Shown here: piece after piece, positions 1 through 8,077 of the stretch | Numbering within the stretch: position 1 is the stretch's first letter | Layout of the letters: each line of letters starts with the position of its first letter | Assembly: GCA_021790715.1 (NCBI GenBank) | Contig: JAJYGK010000155.1 | Coordinates: 1 to 18,072, forward strand | Direction of reading: 5' to 3' | Source of the DNA: Chloroflexota bacterium | GTDB taxonomy: Bacteria; Chloroflexota; Limnocylindria; Limnocylindrales; CSP1-4 | Length of the DNA stretch: 18,072 nt | Position numbers and translations under genes: made by a program | The notes under the pieces: model-generated | What the model saw: the letters and a program-made list of their open reading frames with translations, nothing else | Told to the model about the DNA's origin: nothing | Databases searched by the model: none

Positions 1-388
1 ACGGATCCGGCCGGCTGGGCGAGCGCCCGATCGGAGACGGCCTCCCGGAGTTCGCTCGGGGTGCCCCGTGACCCCGTCGCAGGTTGCCAGCGTGAGCCAC
101 GTGCACACCCGCGTCGACGTCGTGCACCACGCTCAGCGGAGCGACACGGGGACGGCTCGCGGCGCAAGCGGCCACTCAGAACGACGCCGGACGACCCAGC
201 AGAACGACGCGGGACCGCTCGCGGCGCGGGAAATCGGCCCCGGGCATGGCGCAGGAGATCGGCCCCGGGCGCGGCTGGCCCTCGCTTCGGGCGAGACCAC
301 CGCCCTCTGCATGGCGCCCGCGGTCCGTCCACCGCCCCGCCGCCCCGCGCCGCAGCCCCGGTGCGCTCGCGGTCGGAGCCGGCGCCCG
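1..388. other. Left-edge intergenic stretch with short direct repeats, no convincing gene
   Basis: I find no supportable gene here. Two overlapping plus-strand reading frames run from about 61 and 68 into the 3' end of the VIT1 gene, are Arg/Pro/Ala-rich and look like GC-driven shadows. Three pairs of short near-direct repeats cluster between 151 and 270: GAC(G/C)GCTCGCGGCGC at 151-165 and 213-227, CAGAACGACGC at 177-187 and 200-210, and ATCGGCCCCGGGC at 233-245 and 258-270. They suggest local duplication and decay. The stretch lies downstream of the minus-strand VIT1 gene, and I see no clear hairpin terminator for that gene. Confidence 0.5.
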
Positions 389-1519
389 TCAGCGCACCGC
401 GGCCCCGACGAGGTGACCGATGCCGAACGTCACCGCGGCAGCGGCGAGCCCGAACGCGACCTGCCGGAGCCCGGAGCGCAGGGCACTCTGGCCCGTCACG
501 ATCGTGATCGCCGCCCCCACGCCGAACAGCGCGAGCCCGGCGAGCACCAGTGACGCGACGATCGCCGTGACGCCGCTGCCCAGCAGGAACGGCAGGAGCG
601 GCACGAACGCACCCGAGGCGAACAGCAGGAACGAGGTGAAGGCCGCCTCGTAGGCCGAGCCGCCCAACTCGTCGGGATCGATCCCGAGCTCCTCGCGCGA
701 CAGCGTGTCGAGCGCCACCGACAGGTCGCCTCCGACGATCTGCTTCGCCAGGCGACGCGCCTGATCGGCCGGCACGCCCTTCGACTGGTAGATCAGCGCG
801 AGCTCGACCTCCTCCTCCTCGGGGATCGCCTCGAGCTCCTCGCGTTCGACCCTGATCTGGTGCGAGTACAGCTCGCGCGCGCTCTGCACCGACAGCCATT
901 CGCCGAGGCCCATGGAGAATGCCCCGGCGAGCAGCCCGGCAAGGCCGGCGACCACGACGGCGCCGTTGCTCACCGCCGCCCCCGCCACACCCATGATCAG
1001 GCTCGTGTTCGAGAGGACGCCGTCGCTGGCACCGAGCACCGCGGCGCGGAGCGCATTGCCGCCGGTCGAGCGGTGTCGCCCCTCGATGCGCGCGAGCTCG
1101 CCGCCCGCCAGGCCCGTCCCGCCGGCAAGCTCCCGGAAGAGCCGCGCGTGCGATCGCTCGTCCTGCGGCAGGCTCGTTCCGGCCGCCTCCGGCTGGGCGT
1201 CGTACATGTTCTGGGAACGGCCCTCCTGCTCGGCCACGGTCGGGGCGACGACCCCGGCCCCGAACCGGCGGGCCGCCCAGCCCAGCGCCCGGGCGCGCCA
1301 GGTGGGGCCCATCGCCGACGTGTCGACGCCGGCCTCCTTCAGCCGCTGCTCCCAGACCGCGCCGTGCCGGCGCTCGGTCTCGGCCAGGCGCCGGTACAGC
1401 TCCTTGAGCGGTGGATCCTTCTCGCCGTCGGCCATGGCGAGGTAGACGGCGACCCCGTCGATCTCCCCCTGCAGGTTCTCCCGGTAGCGCTTGATGTCTT
1501 CTCCGGAGGCAATAGCCAT
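389..1519 (-). CDS. Ferritin-like domain fused to VIT1/CCC1 iron/manganese transporter (MbfA/Erv-type)
   Basis: 376 aa. Residues about 8-130 form a rubrerythrin/ferritin-like helical domain with candidate di-iron ligands E19, E49, H52, E121 and H124 in ExxH-type spacing (ETERRH at 47-52, DERSH at 120-124). Residues 150-376 are a VIT1/CCC1 domain: two membrane helices (about 157-180 and 186-207), a cytosolic acidic segment rich in Glu (226-240), then three more helices (292-313, 318-343, 352-373). The NALRAAVLGASDG motif before helix 1 is typical. In MbfA-type proteins of this architecture the ferritin-like domain senses or binds iron and the VIT part moves Fe2+ or Mn2+ across the membrane, usually for export. 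That role is by family knowledge. The ATG has no Shine-Dalgarno but a -10-like TAGAAT ends 6 nt before it, suggesting a leaderless mRNA. A separate terminator-like hairpin divides it from the DinB gene upstream. Confidence 0.9.
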   Translation of the reverse strand: MAIASGEDIKRYRENLQGEIDGVAVYLAMADGEKDPPLKELYRRLAETERRHGAVWEQRLKEAGVDTSAMGPTWRARALGWAARRFGAGVVAPTVAEQEGRSQNMYDAQPEAAGTSLPQDERSHARLFRELAGGTGLAGGELARIEGRHRSTGGNALRAAVLGASDGVLSNTSLIMGVAGAAVSNGAVVVAGLAGLLAGAFSMGLGEWLSVQSARELYSHQIRVEREELEAIPEEEEVELALIYQSKGVPADQARRLAKQIVGGDLSVALDTLSREELGIDPDELGGSAYEAAFTSFLLFASGAFVPLLPFLLGSGVTAIVASLVLAGLALFGVGAAITIVTGQSALRSGLRQVAFGLAAAAVTFGIGHLVGAAVR

Positions 1520-1525
1520 GCCGGG

Positions 1526-1531
1526 ATTCTA
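1526..1531 (-). promoter_or_regulatory. Putative -10 element (TAGAAT) of a leaderless promoter for the ferritin-VIT gene
   Basis: On the minus strand TAGAAT matches five of six bases of TATAAT. It ends 6 nt before the ATG at 1519, so transcription would start at or next to the start codon. No good -35 hexamer is seen at 16-18 nt. The lack of a Shine-Dalgarno before this ATG fits a leaderless transcript. Confidence 0.45.
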
Positions 1532-1574
1532 CGTGGACGGTCGGAAGGTCGGGACCGAGGCGGTCGTCGGCCGG

Positions 1575-1603
1575 GCGTCCGGGCGAGCACCGTGCCCGGA
1601 CGC
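1575..1603 (-). terminator. Strong GC hairpin after the DinB-like gene
   Basis: A perfect 10-bp inverted repeat (GCGTCCGGGC / GCCCGGACGC) with a 9-nt loop begins 18 nt beyond the stop codon of the DinB-like gene. There is no U-tract, as is common in very GC-rich genomes. It would separate that transcript from the leaderless promoter of the ferritin-VIT gene just downstream. Confidence 0.5.
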
Positions 1604-1621
1604 GCAGGGGGGCGGGTCTCG

Positions 1622-2152
1622 TTACGCCTTCGCACCCGGCGGCGTCGCGTCGTGGTCGGCGAAGTAGCTGCGCCACGGACCGCTGCCCGCGATGAACGGC
1701 TGCAGCATCGCCCGTTCGGCCTGCACGGTGTGCATGAGGTCGTGCCCGGCCCACTCGTGGAGCATCTGCTCCAGCGTGACCGTCCCGAACTCGGGGTGGC
1801 GGACCGTACGGCGGAGATCGTCGGGCGACAGCGCCGCCACGTCCTGCAGGCTCCGGCCGCGCAGCGTCTCGAGCGTGGCGACCAGCCCGTCCGGATCGTC
1901 CGCTCCCTCCACCGTGCCGTCGGCGTCGGCGTCGAACGCCTCGAGGTCGCGCCCCTCGCGGAAGGCCGCGAGCCGGACCGGAAAGACCTCGCGCTCGGTC
2001 GACACGAGGTGACGCAGGCAATCGAGCGCGGACCACTCGCCGGGCGCAGGTTTCCTATCGAGCAGGTCGTCCGGCACGGCGTGCGCGAGCGTGTTCCACC
2101 GCTGGGGGGTCGTCGACAGGATCGCCAGCACGTGCGGCAACAGGTCGTCCAT
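1622..2152 (-). CDS. DinB-like (DinB_2 superfamily) four-helix metal-binding protein
   Basis: 176 aa. The three histidines expected of the DinB/YfiT-like fold are present: H48 in a WSALDCLRHL helix, and H137 and H141 in HEWAGHDLMH. These normally bind one divalent metal. The superfamily includes thiol-dependent transferases (bacillithiol, mycothiol, glutathione) and many stress-induced proteins of unknown reaction. This is not DNA polymerase IV, which shares the name. The frame stays open to 2239, but I chose the ATG at 2152 because GAGGAG sits just upstream at good spacing and the 29 extra residues do not resemble the fold. A terminator-like hairpin follows the gene. The precise substrate cannot be predicted. 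Confidence 0.85.
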   Translation of the reverse strand: MDDLLPHVLAILSTTPQRWNTLAHAVPDDLLDRKPAPGEWSALDCLRHLVSTEREVFPVRLAAFREGRDLEAFDADADGTVEGADDPDGLVATLETLRGRSLQDVAALSPDDLRRTVRHPEFGTVTLEQMLHEWAGHDLMHTVQAERAMLQPFIAGSGPWRSYFADHDATPPGAKA

Positions 2153-2253
2153 CTGCACTCCTCGCTTGCTCGGACAGGTCCTCTCCGTATCGCGAGATCG
2201 GGCCAGGTCGTGCGTGCGCGCTCCCGCGGCTCCTTGCACCCGCGATGCAACCG

Positions 2254-2272
2254 TGGCGCCGGGGCGGCGCCA
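2254..2272 (-). terminator. Hairpin just after the cyclase/ATPase gene
   Basis: TGGCGCC and GGCGCCA form a perfect 7-bp stem with a 5-nt loop, starting 4 nt beyond the TAA of the large cyclase gene. No U-tract follows. Its position between two genes of the same strand suggests transcription termination or 3'-end protection. Confidence 0.4.
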
Positions 2273-2276
2273 GGCG

Positions 2277-5200
2277 TTACTGCATCGCCGCCTTCGAGTG
2301 GATCGGCGCCAGAACCGAGACGACCGACTGCCCCGCCTCGAGACTCTGCCCGAATCCGCGGGCGAGCGCGAGCGAGACGACGTTGCCCTTGCGCTCGAAG
2401 CGGTCGGACGCCTGCCGCGCCGCGTCGATCGCCTCCGGGATGCGCCCGCACAGGCAGTAGACCTCCGCCAGGCTCAGCAGCGCGTTGCCCGGGTCCTCCA
2501 GGCTGTCCGACTCGGTGATGAGGCGGACCGACTCGAGGCCGAGCCGAACGGCATCCTCGCAGTCGCCACGCCTGGCCAGCACCTTCGCGCGGACGTGACG
2601 CCACTGAAACTGAGTGGCCACGTCGTCCGGGGCGGCGACCTCCTCACTGAAGCGCGTCATCGCTTCGCACTCGTCGAAGCGACCCTGGCGGTACAGCGCC
2701 TCCGCGAGTGATGCGGCCGTCGTGGCGATGTAGAGGCGCTCGCCCATCGCGTCCAGCGTCTCGTAGTCGCCGCGCAGCTCGCGCTCGGCCGCCTCCGGAT
2801 CGCCGGCGATCATCTCGACCCAGCCGGAATCGAGCGAGGTGAGCGCCGCGAGCAGCCGCACGCCCAGCTCGTCGAGCGTTGCGCGGCTCCGGCGGTACAG
2901 GTCGCGTGCGCGCCCGAACTCGCCGCGCATCGCCTCGAGATGCGCCAGGACGGCGAGTATGAGGGCCTCGGACTTGCGATCGCCCTCGGCCTGCGCGAGC
3001 AGGCTCTCGCAGCGCTCGATGGCCTGCGGGACCGGTGTCTGGCCGAGCAGCGCACACATCGCCAGCGACGAACGCGACCTCGTCTGGATCAGTCGGTCGT
3101 CGGCCATCCGCGCGTGCTCGATCGCCCGCTGAGCGGCGTCCTCGGCGAAGACGTAGCGCCCGATCGCGCCTCCGAGCACGGTCATGAAGCGCCAGGCGCG
3201 GGCCAGGCCCTCGCGGTCGGACTGCATCTCGAGCACCGGCAGCAGTCGCCTGACCTCCCCGATCACGTCGTTGCCGCTGTCACCGGCGCCCGCCTGGTAG
3301 AAGCGCAGCTGCATCTGCATGATGGTGGCGCCGGTCACCATGGCCGCGTCACCCTGCGCCTCCGCAAGAGTCCTCGAGGCCGCAAGTGCTGCTTCCGATG
3401 CCGCGAACTCCCCGATCTCCATGAGCGCCTCGCCGGCATCGCGCAGCAGCCGCGGGCGTGCCGGGTGGTCGTCGGGGATGAGGGCCGCGGCGCGCCGCAG
3501 CAGGCTTGCCGCGGCGGGAAGGTCGCCGCGCGCCATGGCGCGCCTGCCGGCGGATCCGAGTCGGCGTGACCCGTCGATACCGATCTCGATGGCGCGCTCG
3601 TCGAGCGGCCCGAGCTCGCCGCGGTAGCGATAGGCCTGCTCGAGGTGCCAGCCCAGGATCTCCTCGAACTCCTGCGCACGCCCCGCCTCGGCGTTGGCCC
3701 GGTCCGCCCAGGCGACGAACCGCTCATGCATGTCGGCCCGGGAACGCTTCAGCAGCCCCTGGTACGCGGCGTCGCGGATGAGGATGTGCTGGAAGCGATA
3801 GCTGGGATCCGATTCCGACGTTCCCTCCCCCGCGCGCACCAGCTGCTTCGTGCCCAGTGAGGACAGGTACGCCCAGAAATCGTCGCAGACCTCGTCGGGT
3901 GCCAGCTCCCTGACGGCGGCCGGAGCGAAGCTCAGGCCGATCACGGAGGCGGGCTCGATGACGGTCCGTTCCGGCTGGGGAAGCTGGTCGAGGCGGGACG
4001 CGATCAGCGCGTGGATCGTGGGCGGGATCGAGATCGCCGACAGGTCGCCCGCAGGCGTCCACCGGCCCTCGACGAGGCGGAGGGATCCGTTGTCGATGAG
4101 CATCGAGAGGAGCTGCTCGACGAAGAGCGGGTTGCCCTCGGCCGCGGTGACGATCTTCGCCTGCACGCTCGGCGCGATCCCGGCCCGTCCGAGCAGGTTC
4201 TCGACGACCCGGCCGGCATCCGCGTCGGACAGCGGCGCGAGCACGATGCGGGCCTGCCGGGGCGCCTGCGCCCAGTCGGCGTGCCGTTCCAGGAGCTCGT
4301 TGCGCGCGGTGCACAGCAGGACCAGCGGCGCCCCCTGGCTGGATTCCGTGAGATAGCCGATCAGGTCGAGGAAGGTCGCCTCGGCCCAGTGGATGTCGTC
4401 GATGTGGACGACGACCGGCTCCTCCTCGGCGAGCGACTCCAGGAATCGGCGGATCCCCCAGAACAGCTCAGAGACGGGGAACGGCGCGTCGAGGATCCCG
4501 ACGGCCGCCGCGACGCGGTCGGCGACGTCTTCCCGGCCGGGACCGAGCAGATCGGCGAGCCGGCGGCGCGCGCTCTCCGGGGGATCCCCCTCGCGGATCC
4601 TGGCCGCCTCGCGGACGACCTCCACGATCGGCCAGAAGGTGATGCCGTCGCCGTACGGCAGGCACCGTCCCCGCAGCACCCGCGCTCGTTGCCGGACCGA
4701 ATCGAGATACTCCCTGGTCAGGCGCGTCTTGCCGACCCCGGCGTCGCCGATGATGGTCACCATCCGGCATGCACGGCCGGCGACCGCCTCCGCGAGCGTT
4801 TCCCGGAGCAGCCGCATCTCCCCTTCGCGTCCGACGAGGGGGGCGTCCTGCCGTCGCGCCACCGCCTCCCCGCCGCCGACTGCGAGCAGCCGGTAGGCGG
4901 GCACCGGCTGCGCCTTGCCCTTCAGGGTCAGCGGCTCGACCTCCTCGACGTCGACGGCGTCGCGGACGAGCCGGTACGTCAGGTCGCCGATCAGGACCTC
5001 GTGGACCGGCGCGGCCTGCTCGAGACGCGCCGCAACGTTCACGGCATCCCCGGTGACCAGTCGCTGGCCGAGGCTCGCGTCGCCCGTCACCACCTCGCCC
5101 GTGTTGACGCCGATCGCGACCTCGAGCCGGATCCCACGCTCGCCCGCGAGGCGCCCCGCGAGCGCGGCCAGGGCCACCTTCATCTCCAGTGCCGCGCGGA

Positions 5201-6221
5201 CGGCGCGGAGCCCGTCGTCCTCGTGGCGCACGGGCAGACCGAACACCGCCATCACGGCGTCGCCGATGAACTTCTCGACGGTCCCGCCGTGCCTCTCGAG
5301 GACGCGGCGGGCGTCCTCGAACGCGGCGGCCATGACGTCCCGCAGGTCCTCGGGGGCCAGCGGCGCACCGTCCGCCGCGGCCGCCTTGAGGTCCGAGAAG
5401 ACGATCGTGACCGTCTTGCGGCTCTCCTGCGCCCGCTGCCGGGCGGCCAGCCCTCCGCCGCACGAGCCGCACCAGCCGAAATCGAGCGGGTTCTCTTCCC
5501 CGCAGTTCGGACAGATGCTGACGTCGGTGCGCGCCGCCGACGGCGCGGCCTGCTCCGTCAGGGCCGCGTCCGTGTTGACGCAGACGAGCCGGTACGCCGC
5601 GACGGGTTCGCTGGCGCCCCTGGGCACCACGGCGTCGACCGCCTCGACCATGATGTCGTCGCCCACGATGCGCAGCGTCGGATCGCCGACCAGGACCTCG
5701 TTGGCAGGCGCGGACTGCTCCAGCTTGTTCGCGAGCTGCACGACCGCACCGGTGAGGATGTGCTCGCCTGCGCTGGCCTCGCCGATGATCGCCTCGCCGC
5801 TGGCGATCCCGGTCCGGTTCGTCAGCTGCACGCCCCAGGTTCGGAGCAGCTGCGCGTTGAGCGCCGCCAGCGCGCGCTGACTCTCGGCGGCGGCGGCCAC
5901 GGCCCGCAGGGCGTCGTCATCGCGCGGCAGCGGCAGCCCGAAGACCGCCACGATCGCGTCGCCGATGATCTTCTCGATCGTACCGCCGTGCGACTCGAAC
6001 ACGGCGCGCATCTGATCGAAGTAGAGGGTCAGCACCTCGCGGAGCGACTCGGGGTCGAGCTTCTCCCCGAGGCTCGTGGAGCCCTTGAGATCCGAGGTGA
6101 CGATCGTCACCCGGCGACGGATCTGCTGTGGGGGACGATCCGCGGCGAGCTGGGCGCGACAGTATCCGCAGACGCGGTAGGCGGCGTCCACCGCGCGACC
6201 GCACTTCGGGCACGTCGTCAT
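2277..6221 (-). CDS. Tandem zinc-ribbon/class III nucleotide cyclase protein with AAA (STAND) ATPase and TPR-like C-terminus
   Basis: 1314 aa, cytoplasmic. Order: zinc ribbon 1 (C4, C7, C18, C21), cyclase 1 (about 36-213), zinc ribbon 2 (C237, C240, C251, C254), cyclase 2 (about 268-446), ATPase (from about 460; Walker A GDAGVGKT 492-499, Walker B VVVHIDD 603-609), then about 600 residues of Ala/Leu-rich helical pairs resembling tetratricopeptide repeats. Class III cyclases convert ATP or GTP to cyclic NMP and work as dimers. Cyclase 1 keeps both metal aspartates (D44, D88), K84 and the DLKGST loop, but has Q162 and K166 where the catalytic Asn and Arg should be. Cyclase 2 has D277, D321, K317, N395 and R399, but its DLKAAA loop is degenerate. 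Leu388 at the usual base-specificity position makes ATP versus GTP unpredictable. The single-cyclase form is a known family of putative signalling regulators. The doubled unit is the unusual part. The start ATG has a weak GGCGAG upstream. A stable hairpin lies 40 nt before it. Confidence 0.9.
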   Translation of the reverse strand: MTTCPKCGRAVDAAYRVCGYCRAQLAADRPPQQIRRRVTIVTSDLKGSTSLGEKLDPESLREVLTLYFDQMRAVFESHGGTIEKIIGDAIVAVFGLPLPRDDDALRAVAAAAESQRALAALNAQLLRTWGVQLTNRTGIASGEAIIGEASAGEHILTGAVVQLANKLEQSAPANEVLVGDPTLRIVGDDIMVEAVDAVVPRGASEPVAAYRLVCVNTDAALTEQAAPSAARTDVSICPNCGEENPLDFGWCGSCGGGLAARQRAQESRKTVTIVFSDLKAAAADGAPLAPEDLRDVMAAAFEDARRVLERHGGTVEKFIGDAVMAVFGLPVRHEDDGLRAVRAALEMKVALAALAGRLAGERGIRLEVAIGVNTGEVVTGDASLGQRLVTGDAVNVAARLEQAAPVHEVLIGDLTYRLVRDAVDVEEVEPLTLKGKAQPVPAYRLLAVGGGEAVARRQDAPLVGREGEMRLLRETLAEAVAGRACRMVTIIGDAGVGKTRLTREYLDSVRQRARVLRGRCLPYGDGITFWPIVEVVREAARIREGDPPESARRRLADLLGPGREDVADRVAAAVGILDAPFPVSELFWGIRRFLESLAEEEPVVVHIDDIHWAEATFLDLIGYLTESSQGAPLVLLCTARNELLERHADWAQAPRQARIVLAPLSDADAGRVVENLLGRAGIAPSVQAKIVTAAEGNPLFVEQLLSMLIDNGSLRLVEGRWTPAGDLSAISIPPTIHALIASRLDQLPQPERTVIEPASVIGLSFAPAAVRELAPDEVCDDFWAYLSSLGTKQLVRAGEGTSESDPSYRFQHILIRDAAYQGLLKRSRADMHERFVAWADRANAEAGRAQEFEEILGWHLEQAYRYRGELGPLDERAIEIGIDGSRRLGSAGRRAMARGDLPAAASLLRRAAALIPDDHPARPRLLRDAGEALMEIGEFAASEAALAASRTLAEAQGDAAMVTGATIMQMQLRFYQAGAGDSGNDVIGEVRRLLPVLEMQSDREGLARAWRFMTVLGGAIGRYVFAEDAAQRAIEHARMADDRLIQTRSRSSLAMCALLGQTPVPQAIERCESLLAQAEGDRKSEALILAVLAHLEAMRGEFGRARDLYRRSRATLDELGVRLLAALTSLDSGWVEMIAGDPEAAERELRGDYETLDAMGERLYIATTAASLAEALYRQGRFDECEAMTRFSEEVAAPDDVATQFQWRHVRAKVLARRGDCEDAVRLGLESVRLITESDSLEDPGNALLSLAEVYCLCGRIPEAIDAARQASDRFERKGNVVSLALARGFGQSLEAGQSVVSVLAPIHSKAAMQ

Positions 6222-6260
6222 CGGCTCGCCGGGGTCACGCGCCTCATCAGCCGGGAGTCC

Positions 6261-6294
6261 GGAGGGTTGCGGCAGTCACCTGCCCCAACCCTCC
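6261..6294 (-). terminator. Long near-perfect hairpin between the secreted-protein gene and the cyclase gene
   Basis: GGAGGGTTG pairs with CAACCCTCC (9 bp), then one C-C mismatch, then GGCAG/CTGCC (5 bp) around a TCAC loop. It lies 51 nt past the stop of the secreted-protein gene and 39 nt before the cyclase ATG, both on the minus strand. The likeliest role is terminating the upstream gene. Because it is also in the cyclase leader, it could instead regulate cyclase expression. There is no U-tract. Confidence 0.55.
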
Positions 6295-6345
6295 ACCGGC
6301 CCGGCGGGACCGGATCCCGACATGGGCCGGGAGGCTCGTCGGACC

Positions 6346-7836
6346 CTAGCGCAGCCACGGGTCCGCGACGGTGGACTCGACAGTCACCGTCAGCCCGCCG
6401 TTCGCGTGGATGCGGCTGGAAACGCAGGGATTTCCCGACGTCGCGCCGCCCACGTCCTGGCAATCGGGGAGGAGTCCGCGATACCAGGAGCCGCCCATGA
6501 TCCCGCTCACCAGGCCGTCCGGCTGGGCCAGCCCATTGGCGCCGTTGGTCAGGCTGTCGGGCGTCCATGCCACGTGGAACTGGAAGGGAGCGCTCAGGCA
6601 GACCATGTAGTGGACCGCCAGGAGCGGGTCGACACCGGTCTGGGTGAGCAGCGAGTCCGGGATGAAGATGCTCGTCGTCTTGAGCCCGGTGGCATCCGAG
6701 GGATTGACGACGGTCCAGGCGACCGTCTGCGTGTTCGGGATTCCGGCGACCCCACCGTACTGGGCGGAAGAGCAGTCGAAGGAGACGATGTCGAAGGACG
6801 CACCCACGGCGCCCTGCGTCGAACTCGACGTCAACGTGAGGTTCTCACCGTTGGAGGCGCCGAGCGGCAGGCTGCACCCGGACGCAGAGCACGTGGCGGC
6901 GGCGCCCCAGATGCGGAACTGGGTCGAGGTGGCCGGCGCGATCGCGCTGTTGGATGCCGTCGCGGTGAACGTGAACGCACCCCCGGCGTTGACGCTGGCC
7001 GCAAAGGTCGCCTTGCCGGTCGAATCCGTGGCGATCGGCCCCGAGCCCGACAGGCTGGCGCTGCTCGTCGCGTCGTCCAGGCGCACGGTGTTGAGCGACA
7101 GGGTCACATCGGTGGCGACATCGATGGGCTTGCCGGTGGTCGTGTCGACGACCTGCACGCTCACGGGGCTCCCGCCCGCACCCGGCGGCGTGAGGGCGGT
7201 GCCGGTGATGATCTGGCCCGCCCCTGCGTCGGCGGGTTCGACAGCGGGCGAGACGGAGAACGAGAGGGCGCACCCGTCGGCCGTGGACACGGGCTGGTTC
7301 TTGAAGCTGCCGCTCGGGGTGTAGGTACCCCCGGTCAACGTCAGGTAGTTGGCGCCGTTGCCGCTGTTCCAGCTGTTCGCCTGCTGGGCGCTGAAGTTCC
7401 AGGCGAGCGATGTGCAGCCGGGGGCGACGACGTCGGTGATGTCGATGGTGGCCACGTGGCCCGGCTGCAGGGAGAGGTTCTGCACGGCCAGGACGTTCGT
7501 CGTCCCCGGGAGCAGGCCGGCGGTCGGGCTGCTCGAGTCAGGCGAGGTCGCCGAACCGTACGTGCCGGTGCCGTCGTCCGAGAACGTGAACCCCGACGGC
7601 AGTGTGATCTCCATCGATCCGAGTTGCTGGGTCTTCGTGTCGTTCGAGACCTCGATCGCGATGCCCGGGTTGGCACCCGCCGCAATCGTCGCGGGCACCC
7701 CGGAAAGCGAGTACGGCTTGTTGGACGCGGCGAACACGTTCGCGTTGAGGACCCCGGCGAGCAGTAGCGCAGCCGACAGGCCCGCCATGAACCGCCTGCG
7801 GGTCGAGATCCGATGCAGAGCCGAACCGAGTTTCAC
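6346..7836 (-). CDS. Secreted Ser/Thr/Gly-rich protein with Ig-like beta domains, function unknown
   Basis: 496 aa. The N-terminus is a clear Sec signal peptide: basic STRRR (11-15), a hydrophobic core (17-33), and an NVFA cleavage site near residue 36. The mature chain is rich in Ser, Thr, Gly, Ala and Val with alternating strands, as in bacterial Ig-like adhesin or surface domains. Residues about 40-190 resemble an isopeptide or DUF11-like beta domain, and about 200-310 resemble a Big-type domain (PVSVQVVDTTTGKP, DSTGKATF). There are eight cysteines (141, 189, 316, 321, 355, 413, 459, 471), an even number compatible with disulfides outside the cell. No sortase motif, lipobox or C-terminal membrane anchor is seen, so it is probably released or loosely attached. 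I chose the GTG start at 7836 because GAGGGGGG lies at good spacing upstream and the signal peptide needs it. It has its own promoter-like sequence. Confidence 0.8.
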   Translation of the reverse strand: MKLGSALHRISTRRRFMAGLSAALLLAGVLNANVFAASNKPYSLSGVPATIAAGANPGIAIEVSNDTKTQQLGSMEITLPSGFTFSDDGTGTYGSATSPDSSSPTAGLLPGTTNVLAVQNLSLQPGHVATIDITDVVAPGCTSLAWNFSAQQANSWNSGNGANYLTLTGGTYTPSGSFKNQPVSTADGCALSFSVSPAVEPADAGAGQIITGTALTPPGAGGSPVSVQVVDTTTGKPIDVATDVTLSLNTVRLDDATSSASLSGSGPIATDSTGKATFAASVNAGGAFTFTATASNSAIAPATSTQFRIWGAAATCSASGCSLPLGASNGENLTLTSSSTQGAVGASFDIVSFDCSSAQYGGVAGIPNTQTVAWTVVNPSDATGLKTTSIFIPDSLLTQTGVDPLLAVHYMVCLSAPFQFHVAWTPDSLTNGANGLAQPDGLVSGIMGGSWYRGLLPDCQDVGGATSGNPCVSSRIHANGGLTVTVESTVADPWLR

Positions 7837-7884
7837 CGCGCGCCCCCCTCATCGTGTGAGCAGTACGTACCACCGCGCACCAGT

Positions 7885-7913
7885 ACTATCGGGGAGCGCG
7901 GTTCCACCGTCAA
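7885..7913 (-). promoter_or_regulatory. Sigma-70-type promoter for the secreted-protein gene
   Basis: On the minus strand TTGACG (7908-7913) and GATAGT (7885-7890) are separated by 17 bp. They match five and four of six consensus bases. The predicted start near 7878 gives a leader of about 42 nt with a GAGGGGGG ribosome binding site. A second TTGACA (7942-7947) further upstream has no matching -10. A run of AT-richer sequence here contrasts with the GC-rich surroundings. Confidence 0.5.
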
Positions 7914-8077
7914 TGGCCCACGGGACAGGAATGTTGCGTGCTGTCAAGGGCCGGACCGCCCGCGACATCACCACTATAGTCCTGAAGAACTCCCTGAGCG
8001 CATGACCACCCGGTCGTGAGTAGTGCCCCTCGCGGCATTCCGGTCAGCCCCGGCCTCACCTTCGATCGACGCGTGCT

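Noticed and set aside
1..60. A minus-strand frame reading TPSELREAVSDRALAQPAGS at the left edge, protein-like in composition
   Set aside because: No ATG, GTG or TTG start was found in that frame upstream, and only about 20 residues are visible. It cannot be supported as a gene.
61..553. Two overlapping plus-strand open frames at the left edge
   Set aside because: They are Arg/Pro/Ala-rich, resemble no family, and run into the well-supported VIT1 gene on the other strand. They are GC-driven shadows.
1622..2152. DNA polymerase IV (DinB) by name
   Set aside because: The protein is 176 residues with the three-histidine helical fold. It lacks polymerase motifs.
4011..6500. Plus-strand open frame of 829 codons opposite the cyclase gene
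   Set aside because: It is an antisense frame of a gene with clear domains and is made of Arg/Asp/Gly/Leu-rich text without motifs. High GC leaves long antisense frames open.
7942..7947. Perfect -35 hexamer TTGACA on the minus strand
   Set aside because: No acceptable -10 lies 16-18 nt downstream. The nearby TTGACG/GATAGT pair fits better.
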